33,765 bases of DNA from Betaproteobacteria bacterium (GTDB taxonomy: Bacteria > Pseudomonadota > Gammaproteobacteria > Burkholderiales > Casimicrobiaceae), in NCBI GenBank assembly GCA_013298045.1, contig JAAFJI010000009.1, positions 1 through 33,765 on the forward strand, written 5' to 3'. The translations under genes were made by a program, and so were the position numbers. The notes under the pieces are model-generated. The model did not search any database. It had not been told where the DNA came from and saw nothing but the letters and a program-made list of their open reading frames with translations. This document shows, one piece after another, positions 17,871-27,541 of this stretch (position 1 is its first letter; each line of letters starts with the position of its first letter).

Positions 17871-18521
17871 TCACACGCTTCGAACAGATTTTGCCGCTCG
17901 TCGCTCTTGCAAATACTTAATGCCGATAGGCAAGACCGAAACGATGACGATGGCAACCACGATGAGTGAGAGGTTAGCCCTCACCCACGGCAGGTTTCCG
18001 AACACGTAGCCTGCGTAGACGAGGGAGGTGATCCAAAGCAGCGCGCCGAGCACGTTGTAGAAAAAGAACCGGCGGTACGGCATGCGCGCCACACCTGCCA
18101 AAAAAGGCACGAACGTTCGCACGATGGGAACGAATCGCCCCATGACGATGGAAAACGCGCCGTACTTCTCGTAGAACGCCTGCGTTTTTTCGAGGTACGA
18201 CTGGCGAAAGACTTTTGAGTCTTTGTTGGCAAACAATTTCAAGCCGATGCGCCGACCGATCGTGTAATTCACGGAGTCGCCGAGTACGGCCGCGACGATC
18301 AGGATCAGCACAAAAACGTGAACGTTGACGCCGGTGATCGCGGCGATCGCGCCCGCGACGAATAGCAGCGAATCGCCCGGAAGAAACGGCATGACCACCA
18401 CGCCGGTTTCAACGAAGATAATGAGCGCAACAATTGCAACGAAGCTCCACACGTTCGCCTGAGCGATTTCAAGCAAACGGTCGTCGAGCAGTCCGAAGAA
18501 TTGAATGAGATCGGCGATCAC
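17871..18521 (-). CDS. DedA/VTT family membrane protein
   Basis: FVETGVVVMPFLPGDSLLFVAGAIA...GDSVNYTIGRRIG...YEKYGAFSIVMGRFVPIVRTFVPFLAGVARMPYRRF. Confidence 0.93.
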   Translation of the reverse strand: MIADLIQFFGLLDDRLLEIAQANVWSFVAIVALIIFVETGVVVMPFLPGDSLLFVAGAIAAITGVNVHVFVLILIVAAVLGDSVNYTIGRRIGLKLFANKDSKVFRQSYLEKTQAFYEKYGAFSIVMGRFVPIVRTFVPFLAGVARMPYRRFFFYNVLGALLWITSLVYAGYVFGNLPWVRANLSLIVVAIVIVSVLPIGIKYLQERRAAKSVRSV

Positions 18522-18607
18522 AGCGTAGGTGGTTTGGAGCGACCCGGGTCGCGCTCACATTGACGGTGAGCGCGCGCAGTGAAAGCTGAACGCGACTCCC
18601 AAATTCG

Positions 18608-19597
18608 TTACGCCAAAATCTTTTCGGCTTCGAGCGGGTCTTTTGGTTTGCCTTCAGGCTTCACCAGATTCTCGCGCGACACGCCAAGCCAGCGAATGAG
18701 CGGTGCCATCACCAGCACCGACGAGTAGATGCCGAAGCAGATACCGATGGTGAGCGCGAGCGCGAAATAGTGCAGCGTCTCGCCGCCGAACAGCAGCATG
18801 AAGAGCACCATGATTTGGGTGGTGCCGTGAGTAATGATGGTGCGCGAAATGGTGGAGGTGATCGCGTTGTCGATCACCTCTTCGACCGAGGCTTTACGCA
18901 TTTTGCGGAAGTTCTCGCGCACCCGATCGGCGATCACGACCGATTCGTTCACCGAGTAGCCAAGCACTGCCAGACATGCGGCGAGCACCGGCAAATTGAA
19001 CTCCCAGCCAAATATCGCAAACAGCCCGAGAATGATCACCACATCGTGCAAGTTCGCGATGATCGCGGCAACGGCGAAGCGCCACTCGAAGCGGATCGCA
19101 AGATAGGCCATGATGCCCACGATCACCAGGAGCAGCGCCAGCGCGCCGCTTTCAAAGAGCTCGCGACCCACTTGACCGCCGACGAATTCAACGCGCTTGA
19201 GCTCGATTTTCTCCGCCCCCTCGCCACATGCATTTTTCGCATCATTGACCACGCGCGCCGATCCGCAGATCGCCTTGAACAGGTTTTCTCCCATTTGCGC
19301 GTTGGAGATGCTCTGCACAATTGGCAGGCGCACCAGCACTTCTGTTGGCGAGCCGAAGTTCTGTACAAACGCCTCACCGGTGTTGAGTGTCTCGACGGCG
19401 GTGCGCACCTGCGCGACGTCGGCAGTTTTTGCAAAATGCAGCTCTGCTACGGTTCCGCCCTTAAAGTCGATCCCGAAGTTCAAGCCCTTGTAGGCGAGTG
19501 CGCCGACGGCAATTAGAAAAGTTAAAAGCGAAATCACGTTGAAGATCAACGCGTATTTCATGAACGGCAGGTCGCGTTTGAAGCGGAAGAATTCCAT
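18608..19597 (-). CDS. secF: Protein translocase subunit SecF
   Basis: LNFGIDFKGGTVAELHF...VLGYSVNESVVIADRVRENFRKMRK...TISRTIITHGTTQIMVLFMLLFGGETL. Confidence 0.96.
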   Translation of the reverse strand: MEFFRFKRDLPFMKYALIFNVISLLTFLIAVGALAYKGLNFGIDFKGGTVAELHFAKTADVAQVRTAVETLNTGEAFVQNFGSPTEVLVRLPIVQSISNAQMGENLFKAICGSARVVNDAKNACGEGAEKIELKRVEFVGGQVGRELFESGALALLLVIVGIMAYLAIRFEWRFAVAAIIANLHDVVIILGLFAIFGWEFNLPVLAACLAVLGYSVNESVVIADRVRENFRKMRKASVEEVIDNAITSTISRTIITHGTTQIMVLFMLLFGGETLHYFALALTIGICFGIYSSVLVMAPLIRWLGVSRENLVKPEGKPKDPLEAEKILA

Positions 19598-19623
19598 GAT
19601 GTGTTTCCTTTGCTACCGGCCGA

Positions 19624-21558
19624 TTAGTTTGCGTCGGCCGCGGCGGGTTTGGTCACCACGCTGTCGGGACGCCAGACGGTGCCAATCGAGATTTTTTCGA
19701 GTTTTTTGCGAGCACCGTAGATCAAGTTGACCACCCCGCGCGCGAAGAACACCGCCGAGAACATCGACGTCAAGATGCCGAGACAGTGGACTACCGCGAA
19801 GCCTTTCACCGGTCCGGTGCCGAACGCGAATAGTGCAATACCGGCGATCAGCGTGGTGATGTTCGAGTCAAGAATGGTCGCCCACGCGCGATCGAAACCG
19901 GCGGCGATCGCGTCTTGCGGCTTAGCCCCGTTTCTCAATTCCTCGCGAATGCGCTCATTAATCAGCACGTTGGCGTCAATGGCCATACCGAGCGTCAGCG
20001 CGATTGCTGCAATGCCCGGCAAGGTGAGTGTGGCTTGAAGCATCGAGAGAATCGCGATCAGCAAGAGCACGTTGATTGCAAGCGCGAGCGCGGAGACCAA
20101 ACCCATCACCATGTAATAGGCGATGATAAAGATAGAGAGCGCGACGAAGCCCCATTTCACCGAATTGAAACCACGATCGATATTTTCCGCACCGAGGCTT
20201 GGGCCGACCGTGCGCTCTTCGATAATTTCCATCGGCGCGGCAATCGAGCCGGAGCGAATCAAAAGCGCGATGTCGCTTGTCTCCCGCACCGTCATGCTGC
20301 CGCTGATTTGGAACTGCGCGCCGAGCTCACTTTGCGTGGTCGGCGCGGTGATCACCTCGGCCTTGCCTTTTTCGATCAACACAATCGCCATGCGCTCTTT
20401 AACGTTCTGGCTGGTGTGCTCGCGCAGCACGCGTGCGCCCTGGGAGTCGGTCGAGACGCGAACGATAGGCTGATTGTTTTGCGAATCGAACGCTGGCTCG
20501 GCACTTGAAATCCGCTCGCCGGTAATGATCGGCTGTTTGCGCACAACGATTTGCTCGCCGGTGCGATCAACCAGCAATTCCATCCCGAACGGCACATTGC
20601 CGTTCTTCGCCGCTTCAAGCGTGGAGGCGTTTTTGCCGCCGTGGGCTTCGACGTGGCGGAATTCAAGGGTGCCGGTGCGACCGATCACATCTTTCAAACG
20701 CGCGGGGTCGGATGCGCCCGGCACCTGAATCACGATGCGGTCGGCGCCCTGGCGCTGAATGATCGGCTCGGTCAGCCCCAGCGCATTGATTCGGTTATTG
20801 AGCACTTTCTGGTTCTGCTCAATCGCCGAATCAGCGAGTTTGCGTTTGGCCTCTTCCTTGATCGTGAGCACCAGGCGCAGCTCGGGTGCTGCGCCGTCTT
20901 CACGAATCGCCAAATCGTTATTCGCCGCGGCAATTGCCTGTTGCGCCTTGTCGCGCTCGCCGGCATCGGTGAAGCGAACTACCAGCGTGTCGCCCGCCTT
21001 GCTCACACCACCGTAGGACACTTTTTTCTCGCGCAACAACGAGCGCACATCCGACATGTTTCGTTCGGCGGCACGATCCAGCGCCCCCTTCATATCGACC
21101 TGCATCAGAAAGTGCACACCGCCGCGAAGGTCGAGTCCCAAAAACATCGGCAGCGCATTCATCGACTGCATCCATTTCGGAACGGTCGATTCGTTGGTGA
21201 GGGCGATGATGTAGTTACCGGTGCCGTCGGCCACGCCGTTGTTGAGCGCTTTGAGCAAGGCTTCTTTCGCCTTCAGCTGCGTCACCGTGTCGCCGCCCTG
21301 GAAGCGGATATGCACCCCGTTTGCATCGAGCGCCGAATAGCCAATCGGCACACCCGCGTCTTTAAGTGTCGATTCCACACGCCCCAAGAGCGCGTTGTCG
21401 AGCTTGACCGCCGCCTTGTTGGTCGAGACTTGCACCGCCGGAACCTGTGGGAAGAAGTTCGGTACGGTGTAGAGCAATCCGATCGCCAGCGCGACGATCA
21501 TGATGGCGTATTTCCAGAGCGGGTAACGATTCATAGCGAATCCTATTAAGCGGTTCAT
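19624..21558 (-). CDS. secD: Protein translocase subunit SecD
   Basis: MNRYPLWKYAIMIVALAIGLLYTVPNFFP...FLGLDLRGGVHFLMQVDM...LTLPGIAAIALTLGMAIDANVLINERIREELRNG. Confidence 0.97.
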   Translation of the reverse strand: MNRLIGFAMNRYPLWKYAIMIVALAIGLLYTVPNFFPQVPAVQVSTNKAAVKLDNALLGRVESTLKDAGVPIGYSALDANGVHIRFQGGDTVTQLKAKEALLKALNNGVADGTGNYIIALTNESTVPKWMQSMNALPMFLGLDLRGGVHFLMQVDMKGALDRAAERNMSDVRSLLREKKVSYGGVSKAGDTLVVRFTDAGERDKAQQAIAAANNDLAIREDGAAPELRLVLTIKEEAKRKLADSAIEQNQKVLNNRINALGLTEPIIQRQGADRIVIQVPGASDPARLKDVIGRTGTLEFRHVEAHGGKNASTLEAAKNGNVPFGMELLVDRTGEQIVVRKQPIITGERISSAEPAFDSQNNQPIVRVSTDSQGARVLREHTSQNVKERMAIVLIEKGKAEVITAPTTQSELGAQFQISGSMTVRETSDIALLIRSGSIAAPMEIIEERTVGPSLGAENIDRGFNSVKWGFVALSIFIIAYYMVMGLVSALALAINVLLLIAILSMLQATLTLPGIAAIALTLGMAIDANVLINERIREELRNGAKPQDAIAAGFDRAWATILDSNITTLIAGIALFAFGTGPVKGFAVVHCLGILTSMFSAVFFARGVVNLIYGARKKLEKISIGTVWRPDSVVTKPAAADAN

Positions 21559-21673
21559 TTCGACGTAGCGGCACGTCGATGGTTTTCAAGAGCGCCGTGG
21601 CGCTCGGTCGGAGCGGCGCTCGTAGCGGTGGTGTTCGCTCGGGTCGGCTCGCGCCTAAACCCCCGAGCTCCGC

Positions 21674-21991
21674 CTACATGGCTTTGATCGAGCCTTTTGG
21701 CAAAAGTGCAGTAATCGCGTTGCGCTGAAAATTAATTTCCGTTCCGCCGACTTGCAGCGTGACGTAGTTTTCATCGAGTTTGGTCACTTTGCCAACAATG
21801 CCGCCTGCGGTTACGCATTCGTCGCCCTTTTGCAGCGCCTCGATCATCGCCTTCTGCTCTTTCGCTCGCTTCTGTTGCGGACGAATCAGCAAGAAATAGA
21901 AAACAACAAAAATGCCGATCATCGGCAACAAGGAGAGAAATTCGCTTCCAGTCGCGCCGCCAGCACTTTGCGCGTAAGCCGTACCAATCAT
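21674..21991 (-). CDS. yajC: Preprotein translocase subunit YajC
   Basis: LPMIGIFVVFYFLLIRPQQKRAKEQKAMIEALQKGDECVTAGGIVGKVTKLDENYVTLQVG. Confidence 0.96.
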   Translation of the reverse strand: MIGTAYAQSAGGATGSEFLSLLPMIGIFVVFYFLLIRPQQKRAKEQKAMIEALQKGDECVTAGGIVGKVTKLDENYVTLQVGGTEINFQRNAITALLPKGSIKAM

Positions 21992-22090
21992 GGAGACATC
22001 CTAAACAGGTCGAAAAAGTTAACCTGCAATTCTATCTTTCGCCCGAGCGTGACCAGCAAGATCATTGCCATTACAACTATAGCTATCTTC

Positions 22091-22174
22091 GCCGCATAGA
22101 ATATTGCGACTGTGTAATTCGATATCTATGAGAAGATTGTACTAAATTTTGTTGTATCTATTATTTTATTGGGC
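22091..22174. repeat. 84-bp-class dyad element, copy E5 (84 bp)
   Basis: GCCGCATAGAATA ... TATTTTATTGGGC; arms match 10/13 after reverse complement; between the 22205-22900 gene 3' end and yajC. Confidence 0.65.
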
Positions 22175-22204
22175 ATTCATCAAAACAGCCATTCTGTGGC
22201 TCGT

Positions 22205-22900
22205 CTACTTGAGCAGCACAGGCGCATCAGCCGACGCCGAGGACACGGCGAACTTCTGTGAGAGGAATTTTGAGTGATCGAGGAACGCCTGCGTATCGTG
22301 TGCCGCGAGCGCGGACGAAAGCGCGTTCACCTTCGCGGTTAACTCGTCAGCCGTCTGCCCAAGCGTGGCGTCCGGCGTCAAGCCGTTGTCGAGCGTCTTG
22401 GTGTGAACGAGGTTCGCAGGAAGGTCCCAAAAACGCTGTAGCGCCTCAGGCAAGTAGCGAAGCGCGATGTTGCGCGCGTGAAAGGTGTCTTCGAGCGATA
22501 GACCGTCGCTCGTTTTCTCCCACTGCTTCAACATCGCCTCGATCGAATCGCAGAGCTTGTTTAACTTGATCCCGGTATTCGCGGAAAGTCGTCGCCCCGG
22601 ATTGGCCTCCACCAGGCGGCGAATCGCCGCGAGCGCACGCGCGGTCGCAGCGCGGGTGTCCTCATCGTCGGCAAAACTGAGTTCGCTCCAGTCCGGACCA
22701 CTGAGTTTCGGCCAGCCGAACCACATGCCACCCACCGCGAACCCCGCACCGTATGCGAGTGCGCCGATCGGCAGCCACGACGTCGCGAGCCAACCCATGC
22801 CGACCATCGCAACCGTGCCTGCGGCGAGCGAAGTGCCAATCCAGTTCGCAGGAGAAAACAGCACCCGCGTTGCGCTCTCGGTGAACCCGGTGGTTTTCAT
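22205..22900 (-). CDS. Uncharacterised membrane protein, possibly XpaC-like, operonic with SBP/VWA genes
   Basis: Hydrophobic N-terminal hairpin followed by a helical soluble domain; XpaC-like call rests mainly on linkage to a telA gene. Confidence 0.4.
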   Translation of the reverse strand: MKTTGFTESATRVLFSPANWIGTSLAAGTVAMVGMGWLATSWLPIGALAYGAGFAVGGMWFGWPKLSGPDWSELSFADDEDTRAATARALAAIRRLVEANPGRRLSANTGIKLNKLCDSIEAMLKQWEKTSDGLSLEDTFHARNIALRYLPEALQRFWDLPANLVHTKTLDNGLTPDATLGQTADELTAKVNALSSALAAHDTQAFLDHSKFLSQKFAVSSASADAPVLLK

Positions 22901-22914
22901 CGTGACGTGATTGA

Positions 22915-24576
22915 CTATTGGTACGCGCGAATTTCTTTGAACACCGCTGGCAATGGTGTTTTGCGTGCATCGAAACTGCGCCCGCCACTCATCTTCGCGA
23001 TTTCTTTCAGCAACGAATCGTTCGCCTCGCCGAACGCGACGGTGAACACTGGAATCGCGCGTGCATCTTCCGGAAGTGCTGCGTAGGCTTCCTTAAACTG
23101 CGCGAAATTGCGCCCTTGATTACTCTCGCCGTCGGTGAACGCGATGACCGAATATTGGTAGCTGCGATTCTTCGCCTGCTCCGCACTCATCGCATTGAGT
23201 GCGGCGAGAATTGCGTCGTAGAGCGCCGTGCCGCCTTTCATCTCAAGACCGGTTGCATAGCCGCGCACCTGTTCGAGCACTTCGGCTTTTTTTTGCGCGT
23301 TCGCCGTCGATGTCGCTGGCGGAAATTCGAAGCTCGTGAGCTTGCCGGGATTGTCCGAGAACGGCAGCATCCACACTTTCTCACGACTTGAGAGCCGCGC
23401 GAGACGCCCGGTGAGCGAGGCATCCGCGCCCGCGATGCTGTGCAACGCGTTAATCAAATCGCCGCGTCGACCATGGTTGTTCATACTGCCGCTGACATCG
23501 AGTACGAAGGTCGAAGCGATCGGGCGACGAAATTCGTTCAGATACGCATCGATCAAACCATCGGCCAGACCGCGATCCGGCGAGAACGGCAATTCGATCA
23601 AAGTGCCGCCGGGGAAGCTCACCGCACTCGCAACCGCCGGATTCACAGGCCGACGCAAGGTCGTTTTCGCAAGCCAACTTTGCGCCTCTTCGCCTTTCAA
23701 ATAATCGACGACTTTTTGATACTCACCGCGCTTCGCGTCATTGAGCAACATGAACGGATAGTCGGCCGTTGCGATGCCTTCGCGCGGATAGAACAGTTTC
23801 AACTGCTCCTTCAATTTCCCCGATTGATTCATCGAGAGCAACCAACTTTCGTAGTTGATAAAGGCGTTCACGTAAACACCTTGTTGCTCGTAGAACTTTT
23901 CACTCAAATACGTTGAGTTGTCGCCGACCAATTTGTAGCCACGAAGAAAATCGGCGACAGCTTTGCGATCGATGTCGGCTGCGGTAAGCGCTTCCGATTT
24001 CTGCGTCGATGCGGCAACCACGCCCACAAGCGCCATGTAGCCTTGATTGGATGTCGCCGGATTCGAGAGGGCGTATTTGAGCTTGCCCGATTTCGCGGCG
24101 TCGGCGACCGTCTTCCAGGTGACTTTCGTTGTGTCAGTCCAGCCAAGTCTCGCGACTTCCGATTCGCTCACACCCACGACAATCGGTGACAGCATGATCT
24201 TTTCTTGCAGCTTCACGCGCGTCTGACCTTGCGGGTCGGAGAGCAAATATTTCGCATTCGCGAACCACGCAGCGTCTGCGGTCGTCTTACCGGTGAGCAC
24301 TTGCTCGGTGCTCTCCATTGTGCCGCCGTAGGTGAACTTGATTGTCACGCCCGTTGCTTTTTGCACCATCGCTTCGAGCGGTTGCGCGTCGCGCAGATCG
24401 CTCGTTGCGAGGACATTGAGCGTGCTCGTTGCGACAGACTTTGGTGCAGCATCGGTACTCTTTGGCGTGGGCTTCGGCGGAGGTTCCGACTTGCCGCACG
24501 CCACGACGAGCGCAGCCATGAGCGCGAGCGATGCAGCACGCGTGAGCGCGCCTACCGAAAGCGTTGCGAATTTCAT
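22915..24576 (-). CDS. Lipoprotein with N-terminal solute-binding-protein-like domain and C-terminal von Willebrand factor A domain
   Basis: Lipobox-like LMAALVVACGK; STLNVLATSDLRDAQPLEAMVQKATGVTIKFTYGGTMESTEQVLTGKTTADAAWFANAKYL; VWA MIDAS STFVLDVSGSMNNHG, GGTALYDAI, AFTDGESNQGR. Confidence 0.85.
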   Translation of the reverse strand: MKFATLSVGALTRAASLALMAALVVACGKSEPPPKPTPKSTDAAPKSVATSTLNVLATSDLRDAQPLEAMVQKATGVTIKFTYGGTMESTEQVLTGKTTADAAWFANAKYLLSDPQGQTRVKLQEKIMLSPIVVGVSESEVARLGWTDTTKVTWKTVADAAKSGKLKYALSNPATSNQGYMALVGVVAASTQKSEALTAADIDRKAVADFLRGYKLVGDNSTYLSEKFYEQQGVYVNAFINYESWLLSMNQSGKLKEQLKLFYPREGIATADYPFMLLNDAKRGEYQKVVDYLKGEEAQSWLAKTTLRRPVNPAVASAVSFPGGTLIELPFSPDRGLADGLIDAYLNEFRRPIASTFVLDVSGSMNNHGRRGDLINALHSIAGADASLTGRLARLSSREKVWMLPFSDNPGKLTSFEFPPATSTANAQKKAEVLEQVRGYATGLEMKGGTALYDAILAALNAMSAEQAKNRSYQYSVIAFTDGESNQGRNFAQFKEAYAALPEDARAIPVFTVAFGEANDSLLKEIAKMSGGRSFDARKTPLPAVFKEIRAYQ

Positions 24577-25721
24577 TGCGACATCTCCCTCGTAACCACG
24601 TCGATCATGAGCGACATCGTCTCAAACGACGGCGGATCGATCAGATCGTTAAGTTTTTCCTGGACGTTTAACTTCGCGGCGGCGGCCTTTTGCATGAACG
24701 CACCGCTGTCGGCAATGCGGAAACCATAGTCAAGACCGATCGCTTGCATTTCGGGCGACGCAGCAAGCAATTCACCCAGACGTTTGCTTTTCTCATTCAA
24801 CGCAACATAGACGACCTTGTTCACAATCGTTGGCTTTGGGTACATGAGCACCATGTCCGGTTGCAGCGGCTTCGTGAGCGCGTGCGTGAGCATTTGGTTT
24901 TCGTAAATGAACGCAAGCGGCGTTTTGCCGATGCCGATCGACACGTAGTCGTCGAAATTTCCATTCACGTAGTTTTCTTGATAGCCCTGGCGTTTGAAGA
25001 GATCGGCCACTTTTTTCGCGAGCGCTTCCGCCGTCGCGCGATCGGTTGGTAATTCGTTGTTGTTCATCGTGTAAGCCGCAAGCGCCATAAACATCGCAGC
25101 AGAATTGCTTTTTCGCACATCGGTGGTCGAGACGAGCACTGATTTGTTCACGTCGTAGGCGTCTTTCGCTTTCAAGTCTTTCCAGCGCGTTTTCGCTTGC
25201 ATGGTCGCCACGAGTTTCGCGAAGTCCACTGAATAGACCGATGGCTGCAACGACGTTGCCATTGCGTTCGTTTGCAAGATGTTTGCAATGGGTTGCCACG
25301 AAGCAATCACCATCGGCGTGAAAAAGACTGTCGTTTGCGTCGCACTCATGTTCGCCCGTTTGGCGGCATCCGCGATTTGGTTCGCCGCGACAATGCCCGA
25401 GGGAAACATGAAATCCGGTCCGCCAGTCGCTGCAACGCGCTGTGCCATGTCTCGCGAGCCCACACGTGTGATGTTGACTTTCACGCCATGGTCGGCGAGA
25501 AACTTAAGCACACGCTGGTCTTTGAAAAACGGTTCAACATCGAGCGCGATCAAGCCGCTCAACTCGACGGTTTGCGTCGCACGCAATCCGGGCAAATTCA
25601 GCGTTGGGTTTTGTCCGCTCGCGACCTGCGCCTGCTGCGTGCTGCGCAGTGCCCAAAACAGAGCACCGCCGAGAATCGCGAGCAAAACAACAGTGATCAG
25701 GGCTTTGGTCGGACGGTTCAT
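24573..25721 (-). CDS. Membrane-anchored extracellular solute-binding-like protein
   Basis: N-terminal TM KALITVVLLAILGGALFWALRS; type II SBP-like sequence; 4-nt overlap with the downstream SBP-VWA gene. Confidence 0.65.
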   Translation of the reverse strand: MNRPTKALITVVLLAILGGALFWALRSTQQAQVASGQNPTLNLPGLRATQTVELSGLIALDVEPFFKDQRVLKFLADHGVKVNITRVGSRDMAQRVAATGGPDFMFPSGIVAANQIADAAKRANMSATQTTVFFTPMVIASWQPIANILQTNAMATSLQPSVYSVDFAKLVATMQAKTRWKDLKAKDAYDVNKSVLVSTTDVRKSNSAAMFMALAAYTMNNNELPTDRATAEALAKKVADLFKRQGYQENYVNGNFDDYVSIGIGKTPLAFIYENQMLTHALTKPLQPDMVLMYPKPTIVNKVVYVALNEKSKRLGELLAASPEMQAIGLDYGFRIADSGAFMQKAAAAKLNVQEKLNDLIDPPSFETMSLMIDVVTREMSQ

Positions 25722-25780
25722 AGCTGTGGGTTGAGCGCGGCGCGCGGCGAAGCCGGATTATTACCCTTATTTGTCGTAAG

Positions 25781-25949
25781 CTAGGGAAACACTGAACAAG
25801 TCCCACGCGCGCATCGCATCCTTGCTTTGGGCGCATCGCTTTGTCGAAAATGCTCGCCATAGCTACGGCTATGGCTGTGCTTTTCTCCTCGCGCTGCATC
25901 CCAAACCAAGGCGCGCTGCACTGCGGGGACTTATTCAGTGTTTCCCTAG
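25781..25949. mobile_element. MITE-like non-coding element with ~21-bp TIRs and CTAG at both outer ends
   Basis: CTAG-GGGAAACACTGAACAAGTCCC ... GGGGACTTATTCAGTGTTTCCC-TAG; whole 169 bp is an imperfect palindrome centred on CCATAGctacgGCTATGG; no transposase. Confidence 0.7.
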
Positions 25950-25999
25950 CGATAGATCGCGCCATAATCCGCGCAACATCGTTCAATTCGAAAACTTCC

Positions 26000-27220
26000 A
26001 TGAGCACCTCCGAGCCGACCCCCGCCGTTGCCGCCAAAACCGCCGTGGCCGAATTTCAATTAACGCCGCCCGAAGTGCTCACGCCGGTCGTGCCGGAGGC
26101 GTCGAAATCTGCGGTGCCGCTCGCCGAGGCAACCAAAACGGCAGTCGATGCTCAGGTCGCGAAATACGTCGACGCGTTGCTCACCGAGGATGTCGAAAGT
26201 GCTGCGTTCAAGGGCAAGCTCGATAGCGCATTCGCGCTTGGCCGCGAGGAAATTTCGATGGCCTCGTCGCTCCTGCAAGGCCGTTTCATGGAGCAAAACT
26301 TTGTCGGCGCGGAATCGACGCCAGCGTACAAAGCAATTGCGGAGATTCGCGGTCAGCTCGATGAATTGAACCCTGGCAAAGAAGGTGACCTGTTCGCGCC
26401 CAACAAAATCTTGGGCATCATTCCGTGGGGCAACAAGTTGCAAGCGTATTTCCGCAAATACCAGAGCGCGGGAACGCAGTTGAAGAAGAGCATGGAACAG
26501 CTTTACTTGGCGCGCGACGACATGCAAAAAGACATCGTCGAAATTGAGAGCACACGCGGCAAACTCTGGGACGGCATGCAAAAGCTCGCGGCGGCGATTC
26601 ATTTCTCTGAGAAGCTCGATGCGCAACTCGCCGAACGCGTGAACGCGCTCAAAACGACCGACCCGAAACGTGCGACGGCGCTCGAACAGGAAGTGCTCTT
26701 CTATGTGCGGCAGAACCTATCGGACATGCTTACTCAACAGTCCGTTTGCATCAACGGCTATCTTGCGCTCGATGTGCTCAAGAAAACTGGTCGCGAGATG
26801 GTCAACGGCTGCTCACGCGTCGCAACCACTGGCATGAGCGCGCTTGCGGTTGCGCAGACGGTCGCGCGCGCGACAGGCAACCAGATCGAAGTGATGGGGA
26901 TGCTCAAAGGCGTGAACAGCACGATCGAAGGTTTGATCGCCGAGACTGGAAAACAGCTCAACACGCACGTTGAAAAAACCACCGAGTTCTCGCAGAATCC
27001 AGGGCTCGGCATGGACAAGCTCAAAGAAATGTTCGATCAGACGTTCAAAGCGATGGACGCGATGGACAATTTCCGCAGCAAAGCGATCGATGTGATGGGC
27101 AAGAACAACGTGATGCTCAAAGAGCAAATCGCCCGCAGCGAAACCTATGTTGATCGGGTGCGACAACAGCAAGCGCGGGAAGCGACGGCAACCGCGATCG
27201 GTGGACCGGTGAAGCTGTAG
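26000..27220 (+). CDS. telA: TelA family (toxic anion resistance) protein
   Basis: FAPNKILGIIPWGNKLQAYFRKYQSAGTQLKKSMEQLYLARDDMQKDIVEIE...QSVCINGYLALDVLKKTGREMVNGCSRVATTGMSALAVAQTVARATGNQIEVM; ATG 26000 preferred, since the 25841 start lies inside the MITE-like element. Confidence 0.9.
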   Translation: MSTSEPTPAVAAKTAVAEFQLTPPEVLTPVVPEASKSAVPLAEATKTAVDAQVAKYVDALLTEDVESAAFKGKLDSAFALGREEISMASSLLQGRFMEQNFVGAESTPAYKAIAEIRGQLDELNPGKEGDLFAPNKILGIIPWGNKLQAYFRKYQSAGTQLKKSMEQLYLARDDMQKDIVEIESTRGKLWDGMQKLAAAIHFSEKLDAQLAERVNALKTTDPKRATALEQEVLFYVRQNLSDMLTQQSVCINGYLALDVLKKTGREMVNGCSRVATTGMSALAVAQTVARATGNQIEVMGMLKGVNSTIEGLIAETGKQLNTHVEKTTEFSQNPGLGMDKLKEMFDQTFKAMDAMDNFRSKAIDVMGKNNVMLKEQIARSETYVDRVRQQQAREATATAIGGPVKL

Positions 27221-27280
27221 TCGATCTCACGCCGCAGAAAGGTCGTCTAGCACTGCAAACCAAAGACTTCTTCATCGAAT

Positions 27281-27364
27281 GCCCAGTCAAATCGGGACGT
27301 ATAGGCGAAAAATGCTAACCTCGTAATGCGTTTCCGATGGATCAGATCGCATATTTCACCGGGC
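27281..27364. repeat. 84-bp-class dyad element, copy E6 (84 bp)
   Basis: GCCCAGTCAAAT ... ATTTCACCGGGC; inner arms 10/12 after reverse complement; outer flanks TCGAAT| and |AATCGA partly continue the inverted repeat. Confidence 0.65.
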
Positions 27365-27541
27365 AATCGAGGTAATTGTTGTTAGGCGTTCGAGTCGAGT
27401 GCGAACAACGGAACGAAATTCAGTCTAGCGACGATGTAGCGGTCGAAGCAAACCCGCCACGTATTGGTTTAGCCGAATACGCCGTGCACCTGTGTCGATA
27501 ACTTTGATCGCCGCCATCGGCGACGCGCGGGCAGCGGCAGG

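Noticed and set aside
27375-27410. GTTGTTAGGCGTTCG...GTGCGAACAAC resembling an integron attC (GTTRRRY core)
   Set aside because: Short imperfect hairpin without a matching RYYYAAC partner or cassette structure; no integrase in window.
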